Below are positions 10,563-17,938 of a stretch of 23,397 nt of DNA, one piece after another. The translations under genes and the position numbers were made by a program. Source of the stretch: Sphingomonas sp. 32-62-10 (lineage in GTDB: Bacteria > Pseudomonadota > Alphaproteobacteria > Sphingomonadales > Sphingomonadaceae); contig NCEE01000033.1 of the NCBI GenBank assembly GCA_002280555.1, positions 1-23,397 of the forward strand, read 5' to 3'. Position 1 is the stretch's first letter, and every line of letters starts with the position of its first letter. The notes under the pieces were generated by a model. The model saw only the letters and a list, made by a program, of their open reading frames with translations, searched no databases and was not told where the DNA came from.

Positions 10563-11686
10563 AACCGCGCGTCCGCCAGATCCGCGCCTTCCCGCAGCGC
10601 GCGCAGCTTCTTCCACGTCACGTCGGGATCGATCTTGCCATAACCGGCAAAGGTGCCGAAGCCGCAATCGGTGCTGGCGATCACCCGGTCCTTGCCGACG
10701 ATCCGCGCATAGCGCTCGATCCGCTGCGCGATCAGTTCGGGATGCTCGACATAGTTGGAGCAGGTGTCGATCAGCCCCGGCGCGAGCTTCTTGTCGTCGG
10801 GCAGCGCTGCGTCGCGCCACACCGTCCATTCATGCTCGTGGCGCGGGTTCGCTGCCTCGAACAGGATCGTGCCCGGGCGTGCGGCGAGAACGATATCGAT
10901 CACCTTGTCGAGCGCGATGTCGCAGTCATGCGGCCCTTCATAATTGCCCCAGCAGACATGCATCCGCATCCGCTCGGCGGGGATGTTCGCGGTGGCGGCG
11001 TTGAGCGCCTCGACATTGGCGGCGGCGGTCGCCAGGAACTCGGCGTCGCTCTGGTCCTGAAATCCGGTGTGCCGCGACATGGCAAGGTCGGGGCAGTCGA
11101 GCTGAAGGTCGAAGCCCGCCGCGACGATCGCCTCATATTCCGGGCGCATCGCGTCGACCAGATCGGCGAGATACGCCGCGTGCGAGGGGTAGTGCCGGTT
11201 GACCTGAAACGCGGTGATCAGCCCGGGTGAGGCCGCATTCATGAACCCGCGCACGCCGCCGCCCGCCTGGTCGAGCGCGTGGCGGAAGCGGCGGATATCA
11301 TCGTGCAGCGGGTCGAGCGTGCGCAGCCGCACCGGGCCGATGCACGACGCGCGGGTGAATTCCTGCGACCCCATGATTGCCGACAGCTTGCGGGCGAGGC
11401 CGGGATGCGCGGCAAGGTCGGCGGCGGGACGGCGGTCGATATGCCCGCCAAATCCATCCAGCCGCTCGATCATATAGGTCGAATAGCCGACCTTCCCCAA
11501 TTCGCCGTCGCTGACGATGCTGACCCCGCACGCGATCTGCTGCGCCACCGCGGCATCGACCGCAGCCTGAACGCGCGTGTCGAACAGCGCCGCATCATAA
11601 GGCTCACCCTTGTCGCGGGCGAGCAGCAGCGGTGTCAGTTCGTCCCCGCGCGGAAGGCTGCCCACATGCGTCGTCGCGATCATCAC
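10559..11686 (-). CDS. Orphan MetE-core (cobalamin-independent) methyltransferase-like protein
   Basis: 375 aa, equal to the catalytic C-terminal barrel of cobalamin-independent methionine synthase without its N-terminal domain. The zinc ligands of the family are all present: H243 and C245 (MHVCWGNYEGPHD), E277 (LFEAANPRHEHEW) and C341 (STDCGFGTF). The N-terminal THVGSLPR signature is also there. Relatives include MetE-core methyltransferases and epoxyalkane:coenzyme M transferases, so the substrate is a thiol, but which one is open. The ATG at 11686 follows GGGGAGA. It is downstream of lysR and coupled to the SnoaL-like gene. Next to ligM and metF it may draw methyl groups from methyl-THF or directly from a substrate; that is inference. 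True methionine synthesis is less likely given the context. Confidence 0.85.
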   Translation of the reverse strand: MMIATTHVGSLPRGDELTPLLLARDKGEPYDAALFDTRVQAAVDAAVAQQIACGVSIVSDGELGKVGYSTYMIERLDGFGGHIDRRPAADLAAHPGLARKLSAIMGSQEFTRASCIGPVRLRTLDPLHDDIRRFRHALDQAGGGVRGFMNAASPGLITAFQVNRHYPSHAAYLADLVDAMRPEYEAIVAAGFDLQLDCPDLAMSRHTGFQDQSDAEFLATAAANVEALNAATANIPAERMRMHVCWGNYEGPHDCDIALDKVIDIVLAARPGTILFEAANPRHEHEWTVWRDAALPDDKKLAPGLIDTCSNYVEHPELIAQRIERYARIVGKDRVIASTDCGFGTFAGYGKIDPDVTWKKLRALREGADLADARL

Positions 11687-11752
11687 CGTCTCCCCGATAT
11701 TGCGGCGGTGATGGCATTATTTCACACTTGTGCAAGCATCATATTCGCGAAT
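11687..11752 (-). promoter_or_regulatory. Upstream region of the metE-like operon with palindromes
   Basis: This 66-nt AT-richer gap between lysR and the metE-like gene holds ATTCGCGAAT (11743-11752, perfect palindrome), CACA-CT-TGTG (11723-11732) and the overlapping CTTG-TG-CAAG (11727-11736). A -10-like TATGAT reads on the minus strand at 11743-11738. I could not place a convincing -35, so an activator-dependent promoter is possible. Confidence 0.4.
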
Positions 11753-12652
11753 TTAATCGGTGGAGCTGCGGATCAGGTCGATCAGCCAGCGCAGCCCCGG
11801 ATCGTTGCTGCGCGTGACATGATATTGCGCCATCTCGACCAAGGGCGGGATCGGCAGCGGTGGTGCGACGGCGACCAGCGGAAAGTTGCGCGCCATCTGC
11901 GCCGCCAGCCGCCCCTGGATCAGCGCCAGCCAGTCGGTGTCCTTCAACAGCCATGGCAGCATGCCGAAATTGGGCGCGATCATCGCGACGCGTCGCTGGA
12001 TGCCCATGCGATCGAGATAGGCGTCGCCAAAGCTTGGCAGCCGCTCGTCGCCGATCGCGACATGGACATGGTCATAGGCCAGCATCGCCGCCAGCGTCGT
12101 CTCACCCGTCAACGCCGGATGCCCCGCGCGACCGACCAGGCTGTACGCGTCCTCGAACAACCGCTCCGACGGCAATTCGGGCGTCACATATTCCTGCAGC
12201 GTAATCAGCAGGTCGATCCCGCCGCTTTCGAGCAGTTCGATCCGGCGCGGGCTGGGCAACAACAACTCGATCCGCACCCCCGGCGCGCTTGCGGCAAGCC
12301 GGGTGACGATCGGGAACAGGATCGACGTCGCGATGTAATCCGATGTCATGATCCGGAACGTCCGGTTGGTTGTCGCCGGATCGAAATGGCGCGAGGTCGC
12401 GATCACGCCCTCCATCGTCTCCAGCGCCTGTCGCACCTGCGGCAGCAGCGTTTCGGCAAAGGGCGTCGGATACATCCGCTTGTTGCGCGCGATCAGCAGG
12501 TCATCGCCGAAATAGCTGCGCAGCCGCGCCAGCGCGTTGCTCATCGCCGGCTGGCTGAGATTCAGCCGCTCCGCCGCGCGCGATACGCTGCGGTCGCTCA
12601 TCAGCGCCTCGAACGCGACGATCAGGTTGAGGTCCAGTCCTTTGAAGCGCAT
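11753..12652 (-). CDS. LysR-family transcriptional regulator (NodD/LinR-like)
   Basis: 299 aa. The N-terminus MRFKGLDLNLIVAFEALMSDRSVSRAAERLNLSQPAMSNALARLR is the helix-turn-helix of the NodD-type LysR branch, followed by the linker and a periplasmic-binding-protein-like sensor domain (FRIMTSDYIATSILFPIV..., GGIDLLITLQEYV). I start at ATG 12652; a TTG nine codons upstream is open but does not match the family. It is divergent from the dioxygenase operon across 104 nt, the usual arrangement for a LysR activator and its target. It may also drive the metE-like genes downstream on its own strand. The inducer is probably a pathway intermediate. Confidence 0.92.
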   Translation of the reverse strand: MRFKGLDLNLIVAFEALMSDRSVSRAAERLNLSQPAMSNALARLRSYFGDDLLIARNKRMYPTPFAETLLPQVRQALETMEGVIATSRHFDPATTNRTFRIMTSDYIATSILFPIVTRLAASAPGVRIELLLPSPRRIELLESGGIDLLITLQEYVTPELPSERLFEDAYSLVGRAGHPALTGETTLAAMLAYDHVHVAIGDERLPSFGDAYLDRMGIQRRVAMIAPNFGMLPWLLKDTDWLALIQGRLAAQMARNFPLVAVAPPLPIPPLVEMAQYHVTRSNDPGLRWLIDLIRSSTD

Positions 12653-12756
12653 CGCCAATCCATCATTGAGATCAATCAAAATGGATCAGAACTATAATTT
12701 TTTCAATGTTCCGGCTTGGCGGTAGGTCAGGTGCAACCAAATTCGGAGCAGGATGC
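12653..12756 (+). promoter_or_regulatory. LysR-type divergent promoter for the ring-cleavage operon
   Basis: A 104-nt AT-rich gap. ATTGA-GA-TCAAT (12665-12676) is a perfect-armed inverted repeat near the lysR end. A consensus -10 TATAAT (12693-12698) reads on the plus strand with no good -35 at 17 nt, as expected for a LysR-activated promoter. The transcript would start near 12705, about 50 nt before the dioxygenase ATG. GGAG (12745-12748) is its Shine-Dalgarno. Confidence 0.5.
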
Positions 12757-13659
12757 ATGAGCAGAGTAAGCGAAATCCGCTATGTCGGATATGCCGTCAC
12801 GGCGCTGGAGGAAGAACGCGCCTTCTATGCCGATGTGTGGGGGCTGGAATCGGTCCCGTCCGACGACGGCATGGTCTATTTCAAGGCACAGGGGCATGAC
12901 GAGCATCATGTCGTCCGGCTGCGCGCTGCGGATACCAAGCGGATCGACGTGATCGCGCTGGCGGCGGACAGCCGCACCGATGTCGATGCGCTGCACGCCA
13001 AGGTCGCTGGTGCCGGGTGCCAGATCATCCACGCCCCGCGTGACCTGACCGCGCCCGGCGGTGGCTATGGCTTCCGCTTCTTCTCGCCCGACGGCCTGCC
13101 GTTCGAGATTTCGAGTGATGTCGCGCGCGGGCCGAGCCGCGCGATGCAGCGCTGGGACGGCGTGCCGCAGAAGATCAGCCATATCGTCCTCCACTCGCCC
13201 GATCATCAGGCGATGGTGAAGTTCTTCGTCGATGTGCTCGGCTTCCGCGTCAGCGACTGGCTGGGCGATTTCATGTGCTTCCTGCGCTGCAACAGCGCGC
13301 ATCACCGCATCGCGATCCTGCCCGGACCCGCCTGCCTCAACCATGTCGCCTATGACATGCTGACGGTGGACGACATGATGCGCGGCATCAGCCGCCTGCG
13401 GAAGAAGGGCACCGACATCCGCTGGGGCCCGGGGCGGCACACGGCGGGCAACAACACCTTCAGCTACTTCACCACGCCGAGCGGCTTTGCGGTCGAATAT
13501 ACCTCGGAGTTGGAGGAGGTCGATTTCGAGACCCATGTCGATCAGGTTCATGTTCCCGGACCACAGATCATGGACCAGTGGGGCGTGGGTGTAGGCGGGC
13601 CACAGACCATGCCGCATCCCGAGGCCGATGCCGGCCTGTTCCAGGCAGCGGAGGCTTAA
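12757..13659 (+). CDS. Type I extradiol ring-cleavage dioxygenase (VOC superfamily)
   Basis: 300 aa with two vicinal-oxygen-chelate domains, the size and layout of BphC-type enzymes that cleave catechols next to the hydroxyls using Fe(II). The iron ligands in the C-terminal domain are all present: H142 (SHIVLHSPD), H196 (LNHVAYDM) and E247 (FAVEYTSE). Second-shell catalytic residues also have counterparts: H183 in AHHRIAI, H228 in GRHTAGNN and Y237 in FSYFTTP. The ATG at 12757 has GGAG 8 nt upstream; an in-frame start at 12706 would lack conserved sequence. It heads an operon with the hydrolase and FAH genes, in the classic order of meta-cleavage. The substrate is unknown; a substituted catechol or trihydroxyarene is likely. 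It is unrelated to the type II LigAB ring-cleavage enzymes of the usual lignin pathways. Confidence 0.88.
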   Translation: MSRVSEIRYVGYAVTALEEERAFYADVWGLESVPSDDGMVYFKAQGHDEHHVVRLRAADTKRIDVIALAADSRTDVDALHAKVAGAGCQIIHAPRDLTAPGGGYGFRFFSPDGLPFEISSDVARGPSRAMQRWDGVPQKISHIVLHSPDHQAMVKFFVDVLGFRVSDWLGDFMCFLRCNSAHHRIAILPGPACLNHVAYDMLTVDDMMRGISRLRKKGTDIRWGPGRHTAGNNTFSYFTTPSGFAVEYTSELEEVDFETHVDQVHVPGPQIMDQWGVGVGGPQTMPHPEADAGLFQAAEA

Positions 13660-13662
13660 GTC

Positions 13663-14820
13663 ATGGCATTGTTCGAATATTTCCCGAACTATATCTGGAA
13701 CCTGTCGGTCGCGATCGCGCTGGAGAGCGGCGGGCGCATCGGCGAAATCGTCGACATGTGCCAGCCGATCAAGGACGCCGCCGCGTCGGGGTCGGACGCC
13801 GGCACGCCGCAGTTCATGGCGAAATGGGTCGAGATGGGCGATAAGCTGATCGGCCTCGCGGATGAGGACGAGGCCGCCGGGCGCGGCTTCTCCGCCTCCG
13901 ACAAGCTCGAGCGTGCGTCGCTCTATTTGCTCGTCGCCGAACGCATGCAGGGCCATGGCCATCCGGGGCGCGAGGAGACCTATGCCCGCGCACTCGACAC
14001 CTTCGCGCGCTCGACGCGCCTCGGCTCGATCAACCGCGAGCGCGTCGAAATCCCGCTGACCACCGGCACCATGCCCGCGCTCTACACCCGCGCCGAAGGA
14101 CCGGGGCCGCATCCGGTGGTGGTCTATTGCAACGGCCTCGATAGCTGCAAGGAGCTGCTTTACTGGTCGCATCTGCCCGAGGCGCTGGCGAAGCGCGGCA
14201 TCTCGACCCTGTGCGTCGACCAGCCCGGCACTGGTGAGGCGCTGCGCCTGCAGAACCTCCCCGTCGATCCGCATAGCGAGAATTGGGCGAGCAAGGCGAT
14301 CGACTGGCTGGAAACCCAGCCCGACGTCGATCCCAAGCGGATCGGCATGACCGGCATCTCGCTCGGCGGCCATTTCGCCCCACGTGCAGTCGCCTATGAA
14401 CCGCGTTTCGCCAGCGGCGCTTGCTGGGGTGCCAACCACAATTGGGCGGAAGTCCAGCAGAAGCGCCTGAAACGTGAGGGCGAGAACCCGGTACCGCATT
14501 ACTGGGCGCACGTCATCTGGGCGTTCGGCGCCAAGGATATGGACGACTTCCTCGCCAAGGCGGAGGACATGAACCTCAACGGCCATATGGGCGGCGTGAA
14601 GGTCCCCTTCCTCGTCACCCATGGCGCCAAGGATCGTCAGATCAGCGTCGATTATGCGCAGGATTGCTACGACCAGCTGATCAACTCGCCCCGCCGCGAA
14701 CTCAAGCTGTTCACCGAGCGCGAGGGCGGGGTCGAGCATGTCGGCGCCGACAATATGAGCTTTGGGCGCGACTATATCGCCGACTGGTTCGCCGACACGC
14801 TTGGCGGAAAGCTGTACTGA
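13663..14820 (+). CDS. FrsA-like alpha/beta hydrolase (candidate C-C bond hydrolase)
   Basis: 385 aa. An N-terminal helical domain (about residues 1-125) precedes an alpha/beta hydrolase core with the full triad: S233 in GISLGGH, D324 in THGAKDRQIS and H359 in GVEHVGADN. This long form resembles the 2,6-dihydroxypseudooxynicotine hydrolase / FrsA branch, not the shorter BphD enzymes of biphenyl pathways. It lies 3 nt after the dioxygenase gene with GGAGG inside the previous coding end, and its stop shares one base with the next ATG (TGATG). In this position it should hydrolyse the ring-fission product of the dioxygenase. The family includes C-C hydrolases, which supports the idea, but substrate and regiochemistry are unknown. 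Confidence 0.87.
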   Translation: MALFEYFPNYIWNLSVAIALESGGRIGEIVDMCQPIKDAAASGSDAGTPQFMAKWVEMGDKLIGLADEDEAAGRGFSASDKLERASLYLLVAERMQGHGHPGREETYARALDTFARSTRLGSINRERVEIPLTTGTMPALYTRAEGPGPHPVVVYCNGLDSCKELLYWSHLPEALAKRGISTLCVDQPGTGEALRLQNLPVDPHSENWASKAIDWLETQPDVDPKRIGMTGISLGGHFAPRAVAYEPRFASGACWGANHNWAEVQQKRLKREGENPVPHYWAHVIWAFGAKDMDDFLAKAEDMNLNGHMGGVKVPFLVTHGAKDRQISVDYAQDCYDQLINSPRRELKLFTEREGGVEHVGADNMSFGRDYIADWFADTLGGKLY

Positions 14821-15720
14821 TGCGGCTCGCGACACTGCGGCGCGGCGGGCGCGACGGGACGCTAGTGGCGGTCAGCCGCGACGGCGCGCGCGTCGCTCCA
14901 GTAGCCGGCTATGCGACGCTTCAGGCCGCGCTCGACGATTGGGATGCGGCACAACCCGCGCTGCACGCAGCGGCGCAGGCAGCGGAGAGCGGTGAAGGCG
15001 TGCAGCCGGACGACTTCGCCGCGCCGCTGCCGCGCGCCTGGCAATGGCTCGACGGATCGGCCTTCGCCAATCACGGCGCGCTGATGCAGCTCGCCTTCGG
15101 CCACGCGCCAATCGAGACCGATCTGCCGCTCATGTATCAGGGGATGAGCCACGAATTCATCGCCCCGACCGCCGATGTCCCGCTGCCCAGCGAAGCCGAT
15201 GGCATCGATTTCGAGGGCGAGTTCGGCGTCATCACTGGCGACGTGCCGATGGGGTGCAGCGCCGCCGATGCGCTGGCCCATGTCCGGCTGGTGGTGCTGA
15301 TCAACGACTGGTCGCTCCGCGCCATCGCGATTCCGGAGATGAAAACCGGTTTCGGCTGGGTGCAGGCCAAGCCCGCATGCAGCGTCGCGCCGTTCGCGGT
15401 GACGCCCGACGCGCTGGGCGATGCCTGGCGCGAAGGCCGCGTGCATCTGCCGCTGACAGTGTGGTTTCCATGAACTGATCGCGCACGCCGCACGCACCCG
15501 CTCGCTGCCCGCCGGCACGATCATCGGTTCGGGCACGGTGTCGAACGCAGAGCATGAGACGGTCGGATCGACCTGTATGTCGGAACGCCGCGCGATCGAG
15601 ATGATCGCTCATGGCGCGCTAAAGACGCCGTTCCTGTCGTTCGGCAGCCGCGTCGCGATGCGGGCAGGGGAGGGCGCGTCGCCGTTCGGCGCGATCGATC
15701 AGTTTGTGGTGAAGGGCTAA
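14820..15720 (+). pseudogene. Fumarylacetoacetate hydrolase family gene, broken by internal deletion and frameshift
   Basis: The first part (ATG 14820 to TGA 15473, 217 aa) has the FAH-fold N-terminal region and the metal-binding motif FEGEFGVI (E132, E134) plus D163 in INDWSLR. It stops after LPLTVWFP. The C-terminal part continues in another frame from about 15463 (GFHELIAHAARTRSLPAG, SGTVSNAEHETVGSTC, FLSFGSRVAMRAGEGASPFG) to TAA 15718-15720. Intact relatives carry roughly 20-30 more residues between these parts (the usual NGExFGHxN... stretch). So a segment whose length is not a multiple of three is missing at about 15460-15470. The two halves total about 300 residues against about 330 in the family. 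Intact, it would act on a diketo or hydroxydienoate product downstream of the hydrolase. Either a true pseudogene or an assembly error. Confidence 0.85.
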
Positions 15721-16490
15721 CTCCCGTCCGAGATCAGCGTCCCGCCATCGACCACGATGGTCTGGCCAGTGGTAAACCCGCCCGCATCGCTGGCGAGGTA
15801 GAGCGCTGTCGCCGCAATCTCGTCCGGCGATCCGGCGCGGCGTAGCGGGGTCATCCCCAGCCGCCGCGCGGCGCGCTCAGGGCTCGACAGGATCGCGCCC
15901 GCCCAGTCGGTCTCGATCAGCCCCGGTGCGATGGCGTTGGCGCGCACCCCCGACGGTCCCCATTCGACCGCCAGGTTGCGCGCGAGCTGCGCCAGCGCCG
16001 CCTTGGTCATCCCGTAATGCCCCAGCATCGCATTGCCGCGCAGCCCCGCGATGCTCGACAGCAACACGATGCTGCCCCGCCCGCGCGCCGCCATCGCCAG
16101 GGCGATATGCCCGGTGAGACGCAGCGGGTGGAGCAGGTTGATCGCGTAGAGCCGTTCGCGCTCCACCTCGTCCAGGACGTGCAGCGGCGATGCCTGTCCG
16201 GCAATCCCGGCATTGCAGACGAGAATATCGATGCCGCCAGTCTGCGCCTCGGCCTGCTCCGCAAGGCGCGCGATCGCTGCAGCGTCGCTAACGTCGGTCG
16301 GGATCGAGATACCGCCCAGTTCCCCGGCCAGCGCATCGCACGCCACCGCATCGACATCGGCCAGCACCAGCCGCGCTCCTGCTCCCGCGAACAGCCGCGC
16401 AATCGCCAGACCGATCCCCCGCACCGGCCCGGTGATCAGCGCGGTACGCCCATCCAGTCGAAAGGCCGATAACGCGTCAGAGGTCGGCAA
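15717..16490 (-). CDS. Short-chain dehydrogenase/reductase
   Basis: A classical SDR of 257 aa using NAD(P)H. The cofactor motif is TGPVRGIG (G21, G25, G27), followed by the NAG motif (CNAGIAG), N118, S145/S146 in LLSSIAG, and the catalytic Y159 and K163 in YGMTK. The C-terminal part has APGLIETD and the TTGQTIVVDGG end typical of FabG-like enzymes. The start is a TTG at 16490 with GGAGG 6 nt upstream; no ATG gives the expected N-terminus. It overlaps the epimerase gene by 14 nt and is the last gene of the operon. Its stop overlaps the end of the convergent FAH gene by 4 nt. It probably oxidises or reduces a hydroxyl or keto group of a pathway intermediate. Confidence 0.93.
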   Translation of the reverse strand: MPTSDALSAFRLDGRTALITGPVRGIGLAIARLFAGAGARLVLADVDAVACDALAGELGGISIPTDVSDAAAIARLAEQAEAQTGGIDILVCNAGIAGQASPLHVLDEVERERLYAINLLHPLRLTGHIALAMAARGRGSIVLLSSIAGLRGNAMLGHYGMTKAALAQLARNLAVEWGPSGVRANAIAPGLIETDWAGAILSSPERAARRLGMTPLRRAGSPDEIAATALYLASDAGGFTTGQTIVVDGGTLISDGS

Positions 16491-17370
16491 GCACCGCCTC
16501 CACCAGCTGCGTCAGGCTGCCGTCATGCCGAAAGCCGAGCGCATCGGCGCGGGGCGTGCGCAGCGCGGGATAGCTCCCGAATGTCGCGCGCGTCGCCGGA
16601 ATCTCCTCGAACCGGACGCCAGAGACATCGCCATGGCGCGCCAGTTCCGCCACCAGATCCCCGATCGTCACGCGCAACGCGGGAAGCGTCACCGCCTCCT
16701 GCGCGGTTCGCTCGCCAAGCGCCGCTGCCACCAGATTTGCGGCGCAGCAGCGCACCGACATCAGCCAACTGGTCGCATCGGCAGCTACCGGCATGCACAA
16801 TGGCGTCCCGGCCAGCGCCGTGTGGAAGATATCGCTAAGAAAGGCTGAGCCGAACCCGCCGGCTGCTGCCGGGCGGGCGACGATGCCGGGCAGCCGCAAT
16901 GCGAAGCCCGACACCGCGCCGCGCCGTACCGCATCGGCAAAGGCCAGCTCCACCATCCGCTTGTGCGTGCCGTAAACACTGGTCGGCGTGGGAACGGTCG
17001 CCTCGTCCACCGGATCGGGCAGCACGCCGCCGAACACCGCGATCGACCCGGCGATCACCAGCCTGCGTCCCCGCATTGCCTCAATCAGCGCCAGCGGTAC
17101 GTCGAGATTGATCGCTTGCGACGCTGCAGGATCCCGCTCCGCTGCGCCACCCGGCAGCGCTGCCAGGTGCAGCACCGCGTCGACATGCGGCGCCGTCAGC
17201 GCGGTGATGACCGCCGGGTCGGTAAGGTCGCCCGCAAGCGTTTCATACCCGTCGAACCCCGCTACCTCCCGATCGGCGAGCAACAGTTCGACCTGCGGGT
17301 GCTCCGCCACAAGCTGCCGCACGACCGCCCGGCCGACGAACCCCGCCGCGCCGGTGATCGCGAGCATCAT
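16477..17370 (-). CDS. NAD-dependent epimerase/dehydratase, DenD-like
   Basis: An extended SDR of 297 aa. It has the Rossmann motif TGAAGFVG (residues 6-13), DLTD at the adenine-binding position, LHLAALPGG, and the catalytic S109, Y133 and K137 (GSIAVFGG, YGTHK). The pattern of AVFGG...P.PTSVYGTHKRMVEL and ALRLPGIVARPAAAGGFGSAF resembles D-erythronate dehydrogenase (DenD) and relatives that oxidise sugar acids, rather than nucleotide-sugar epimerases. The ATG at 17370 shares one base with the cupin stop (TAATG), so translation is coupled. It may oxidise a hydroxy-acid side chain freed from the substrate. The exact reaction is unknown. Confidence 0.88.
   Translation of the reverse strand: MMLAITGAAGFVGRAVVRQLVAEHPQVELLLADREVAGFDGYETLAGDLTDPAVITALTAPHVDAVLHLAALPGGAAERDPAASQAINLDVPLALIEAMRGRRLVIAGSIAVFGGVLPDPVDEATVPTPTSVYGTHKRMVELAFADAVRRGAVSGFALRLPGIVARPAAAGGFGSAFLSDIFHTALAGTPLCMPVAADATSWLMSVRCCAANLVAAALGERTAQEAVTLPALRVTIGDLVAELARHGDVSGVRFEEIPATRATFGSYPALRTPRADALGFRHDGSLTQLVEAVLADL
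16497..16501 (-). promoter_or_regulatory. Strong Shine-Dalgarno that supports the TTG start of the SDR gene
   Basis: GGAGG on the minus strand, inside the end of the epimerase gene, 6 nt before TTG 16490. It decides the unusual start codon. Confidence 0.6.
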
Positions 17371-17936
17371 TACCGCTTCAGTTCCGGCGCGAATTCGCCG
17401 TCGATCAGGATGAAGGCGATGCGGCAATTGGCGTCCGACCGGTTCGACCAGCCATGGTTGGTGCCGCGCTGGATCACGATGTCGCCCGCGCGCACCGTGG
17501 TTTCACCCTCGTCCATGATCAGGACCAGCTCGCCCTCCAGCACGATACCGTAATCGATCGTCTCGGTGCGGTGCATCAGTGCGTGGCGGCTGCCCTCGCC
17601 AGAATGCGCTGACGCGTCGCCAGCGCCGACCTCGGCGAAATGCGCCTGCGCCTCTTCGGGCGACATGGTGCGGATCTCGTCGCTCTCGGGCGGGATGTCG
17701 AGCACGCGGATGCGGGTGCCACCCTTGGGCGGGGCGAGCTTGATGCCGTCCTCATGCGGTTCGCCCGATGCGGCGTCGAGCACCGCCGGGGTTTGCTGCG
17801 TGTTCCAGATCTCGTGGAACATCGGCCCCGACGGCCCGCCGATCTGCTGCACGCGGGGGGCTGCGCCATCCTCCTGGATGATCGCGCGGCCGCTGGCGTC
17901 ATGGCCGGTGACAACGCGGCGGACTGGTTTGGTCAT
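17370..17936 (-). CDS. Cupin-domain protein
   Basis: 188 aa with a C-terminal cupin barrel. Motif 1 is at residues 122-136 (HRTETIDYGIVLEGE) and motif 2 at 151-164 (GDIVIQRGTNHGWSN), with H122 and H161 as likely metal ligands but the motif only partly standard. The N-terminal 90 residues (RRVVTGHDASGRAII...MFHEIWNT...) match a family of small cupins common in aromatic degradation clusters. Two starts are possible: ATG 17936, with AAGGAG 7 nt upstream (chosen), or ATG 17942, which overlaps the MFS stop as ATGA. It could be an isomerase, a decarboxylase-like or dioxygenase-like enzyme, or a binding protein. Confidence 0.85.
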   Translation of the reverse strand: MTKPVRRVVTGHDASGRAIIQEDGAAPRVQQIGGPSGPMFHEIWNTQQTPAVLDAASGEPHEDGIKLAPPKGGTRIRVLDIPPESDEIRTMSPEEAQAHFAEVGAGDASAHSGEGSRHALMHRTETIDYGIVLEGELVLIMDEGETTVRAGDIVIQRGTNHGWSNRSDANCRIAFILIDGEFAPELKR

Positions 17937-17938
17937 GT

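Noticed and set aside
11743..11752. ATTCGCGAAT as a second copy of the operator at 7084-7099
   Set aside because: It shares the ATTCG and CGAAT half-sites but with zero instead of six bases between them, so a common dimeric binder is not supported.
12727..14835. A 702-codon minus-strand open frame opposite the dioxygenase and hydrolase
   Set aside because: Antisense shadow; both plus-strand genes have complete catalytic motifs and good ribosome sites.
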